Positions 63,491 through 64,000 of a DNA stretch of 64,000 nt are shown piece by piece (the stretch's first letter is position 1; every line of letters starts with the position of its first letter). Origin of the DNA: Leptolyngbya sp. Cla-17 (GTDB taxonomy: Bacteria > Cyanobacteriota > Cyanobacteriia > Leptolyngbyales > Leptolyngbyaceae); NCBI RefSeq assembly GCF_016807185.1, contig NZ_JAEVYN010000005.1, positions 1 to 64,000 of the forward strand. The letters are read 5' to 3'. The notes beneath the pieces were generated by a model, which saw only the letters and a list, made by a program, of their open reading frames with translations, was not told the origin of the DNA and ran no database searches. The translations under genes and the position numbers were made by a program.

Positions 63491-64000
63491 TCATTCTCTC
63501 ATCCTTTCCTCTTTACCATTACCCTTGGTTCTTTGGGGTGGAAAGTTCTTCTGCCACCAAAACCGATTTTGCTCACTCAAAGGAAATGCACCCAGATAAA
63601 GAGGTGTTTGATTCCTGATTGCTGGAGAATACGATTTTAGATAAAAGTTATCCGCTGTTGGATCCATAAATTGAGGATCACCAATGATGGCTTTGTTACC
63701 CTTGAATGAATAGATCGTTGCCCAATCGTTCGGCAACCAACCCGCCTCGATCGAAGAGCGGGCATTGTCAGGAGAATGGATCAAATTCTGAAACACCTGA
63801 ATATTTTTCTGTTGAAATACCTGATGAATATTGGAATTACTTTCTAAATAGCGATCGCTGTATCCAATTTGGAAGCCCACATTCTGACTCACAATATTTC
63901 TGGAAATTTCAACGGATCTTAAGTTGTTGGAAAAGAGATACAAACCTCCAGTAATCCAATAAAATTCTTCACCAGGATTCGGTTTTCCATAACCGTTATG
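63491..64000 (-). CDS. Right-handed beta-helix (pectate-lyase-like) protein, 3' part
   Basis: The frame is open through the right window edge (…YGKPNPGEEFYWITGGLYLFSNN…), so the N-terminal portion is outside. Repeating short strands (RSVEISRNIVSQNVGFQIGYSDRYLESNS … FQNLIHSPDNARS) and the ending DPQFMDPTADNFYLKSYSPAI are typical for parallel beta-helix repeat proteins, many of which are secreted glycan-binding or polysaccharide-degrading enzymes. Catalytic residues cannot be judged. Confidence 0.75.
   Translation of the reverse strand, partial: HNGYGKPNPGEEFYWITGGLYLFSNNLRSVEISRNIVSQNVGFQIGYSDRYLESNSNIHQVFQQKNIQVFQNLIHSPDNARSSIEAGWLPNDWATIYSFKGNKAIIGDPQFMDPTADNFYLKSYSPAIRNQTPLYLGAFPLSEQNRFWWQKNFPPQRTKGNGKEERMRE

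Noticed and set aside
1..64000. tRNA or rRNA genes
   Set aside because: No cloverleaf-like or rRNA-like segments recognised by eye on either strand.

Overview
The window is cyanobacterial. HIP1-type GCGATCGC/GCGATCG palindromes are scattered throughout, and several protein families are typical of cyanobacteria: DUF4079 and DUF2721 membrane proteins, a cyanobacteriochrome-like GAF kinase, a PEP-CTERM protein, a cyanobacterial halorhodopsin and a cyanobacterial NAD-binding K+ channel remnant. The mixture of plasmid functions (ParA/ParB, an iteron-like array, a putative initiator, an AEP primase, tyrosine and serine recombinases), metabolic genes and many nested or broken mobile elements suggests a large plasmid or plasmid-derived island of a filamentous or Leptolyngbya-like cyanobacterium. 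The species assignment is inference only.

Layout. 1-3.5 kb: the 3' end of a glycogen-debranching enzyme gene and a 904-aa GH63-type glucosidase. 3.6-13.1 kb: a transposon graveyard. It holds an IS630 placed exactly at the start of a peroxiredoxin/cold-shock fusion gene, an IS1 with an IS630 inside it, a Tn3 remnant, and an IS1 scar joining truncated DJ-1 and glyoxalase genes. An intact GNAT, a histidine kinase and another IS630 also lie here. 13.1-23.5 kb: GrpB, a secreted protein plus DUF4079 pair, a Met-rich secreted protein, an IS5, a cellulose-synthase-like glycosyltransferase, DUF2721, an OmpR-type regulator and a GAF-PAS kinase. 11-bp-phased TTCAG repeats lie before the secreted protein and the glycosyltransferase, and again before the PEP-CTERM gene at 54.9 kb; they look like sites for an OmpR/PhoB-type regulator.

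23.6-25.2 kb: the second copy of the first IS630, inserted in an older IS630 remnant and itself carrying a 92-bp MITE. 25.3-40.4 kb: the plasmid backbone. It comprises a three-gene coupled cluster, a tyrosine recombinase split by an IS4 and preceded by a lox-like palindrome, a YhcG-type nuclease, parAB, a putative initiator gene with an iteron-like array, an AEP-type primase, and a large serine recombinase followed by a protein with four tandem HTH repeats.

40.6-56.5 kb: a rhomboid protease and a vanadium haloperoxidase facing each other across a perfect terminator, a group II intron with RT/HNH, a degenerate ORF-less relative of it, Tn3 remnants, two oppositely oriented 250-bp Tn3-type miniature elements, a cyanobacteriochrome kinase, a frameshifted kinase, small proteins, a PEP-CTERM protein and a halorhodopsin with an unusual T-S-I helix-C motif. 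56.9-62.2 kb: a tight four-gene operon (SDR, GMC oxidoreductase, GH1-like glycosidase, alpha/beta hydrolase) likely to act on a sugar or glycoside. 62.2-64 kb: a truncated GNAT followed by an attC-like hairpin, transposase scars, and the 3' part of a beta-helix protein that runs off the window.
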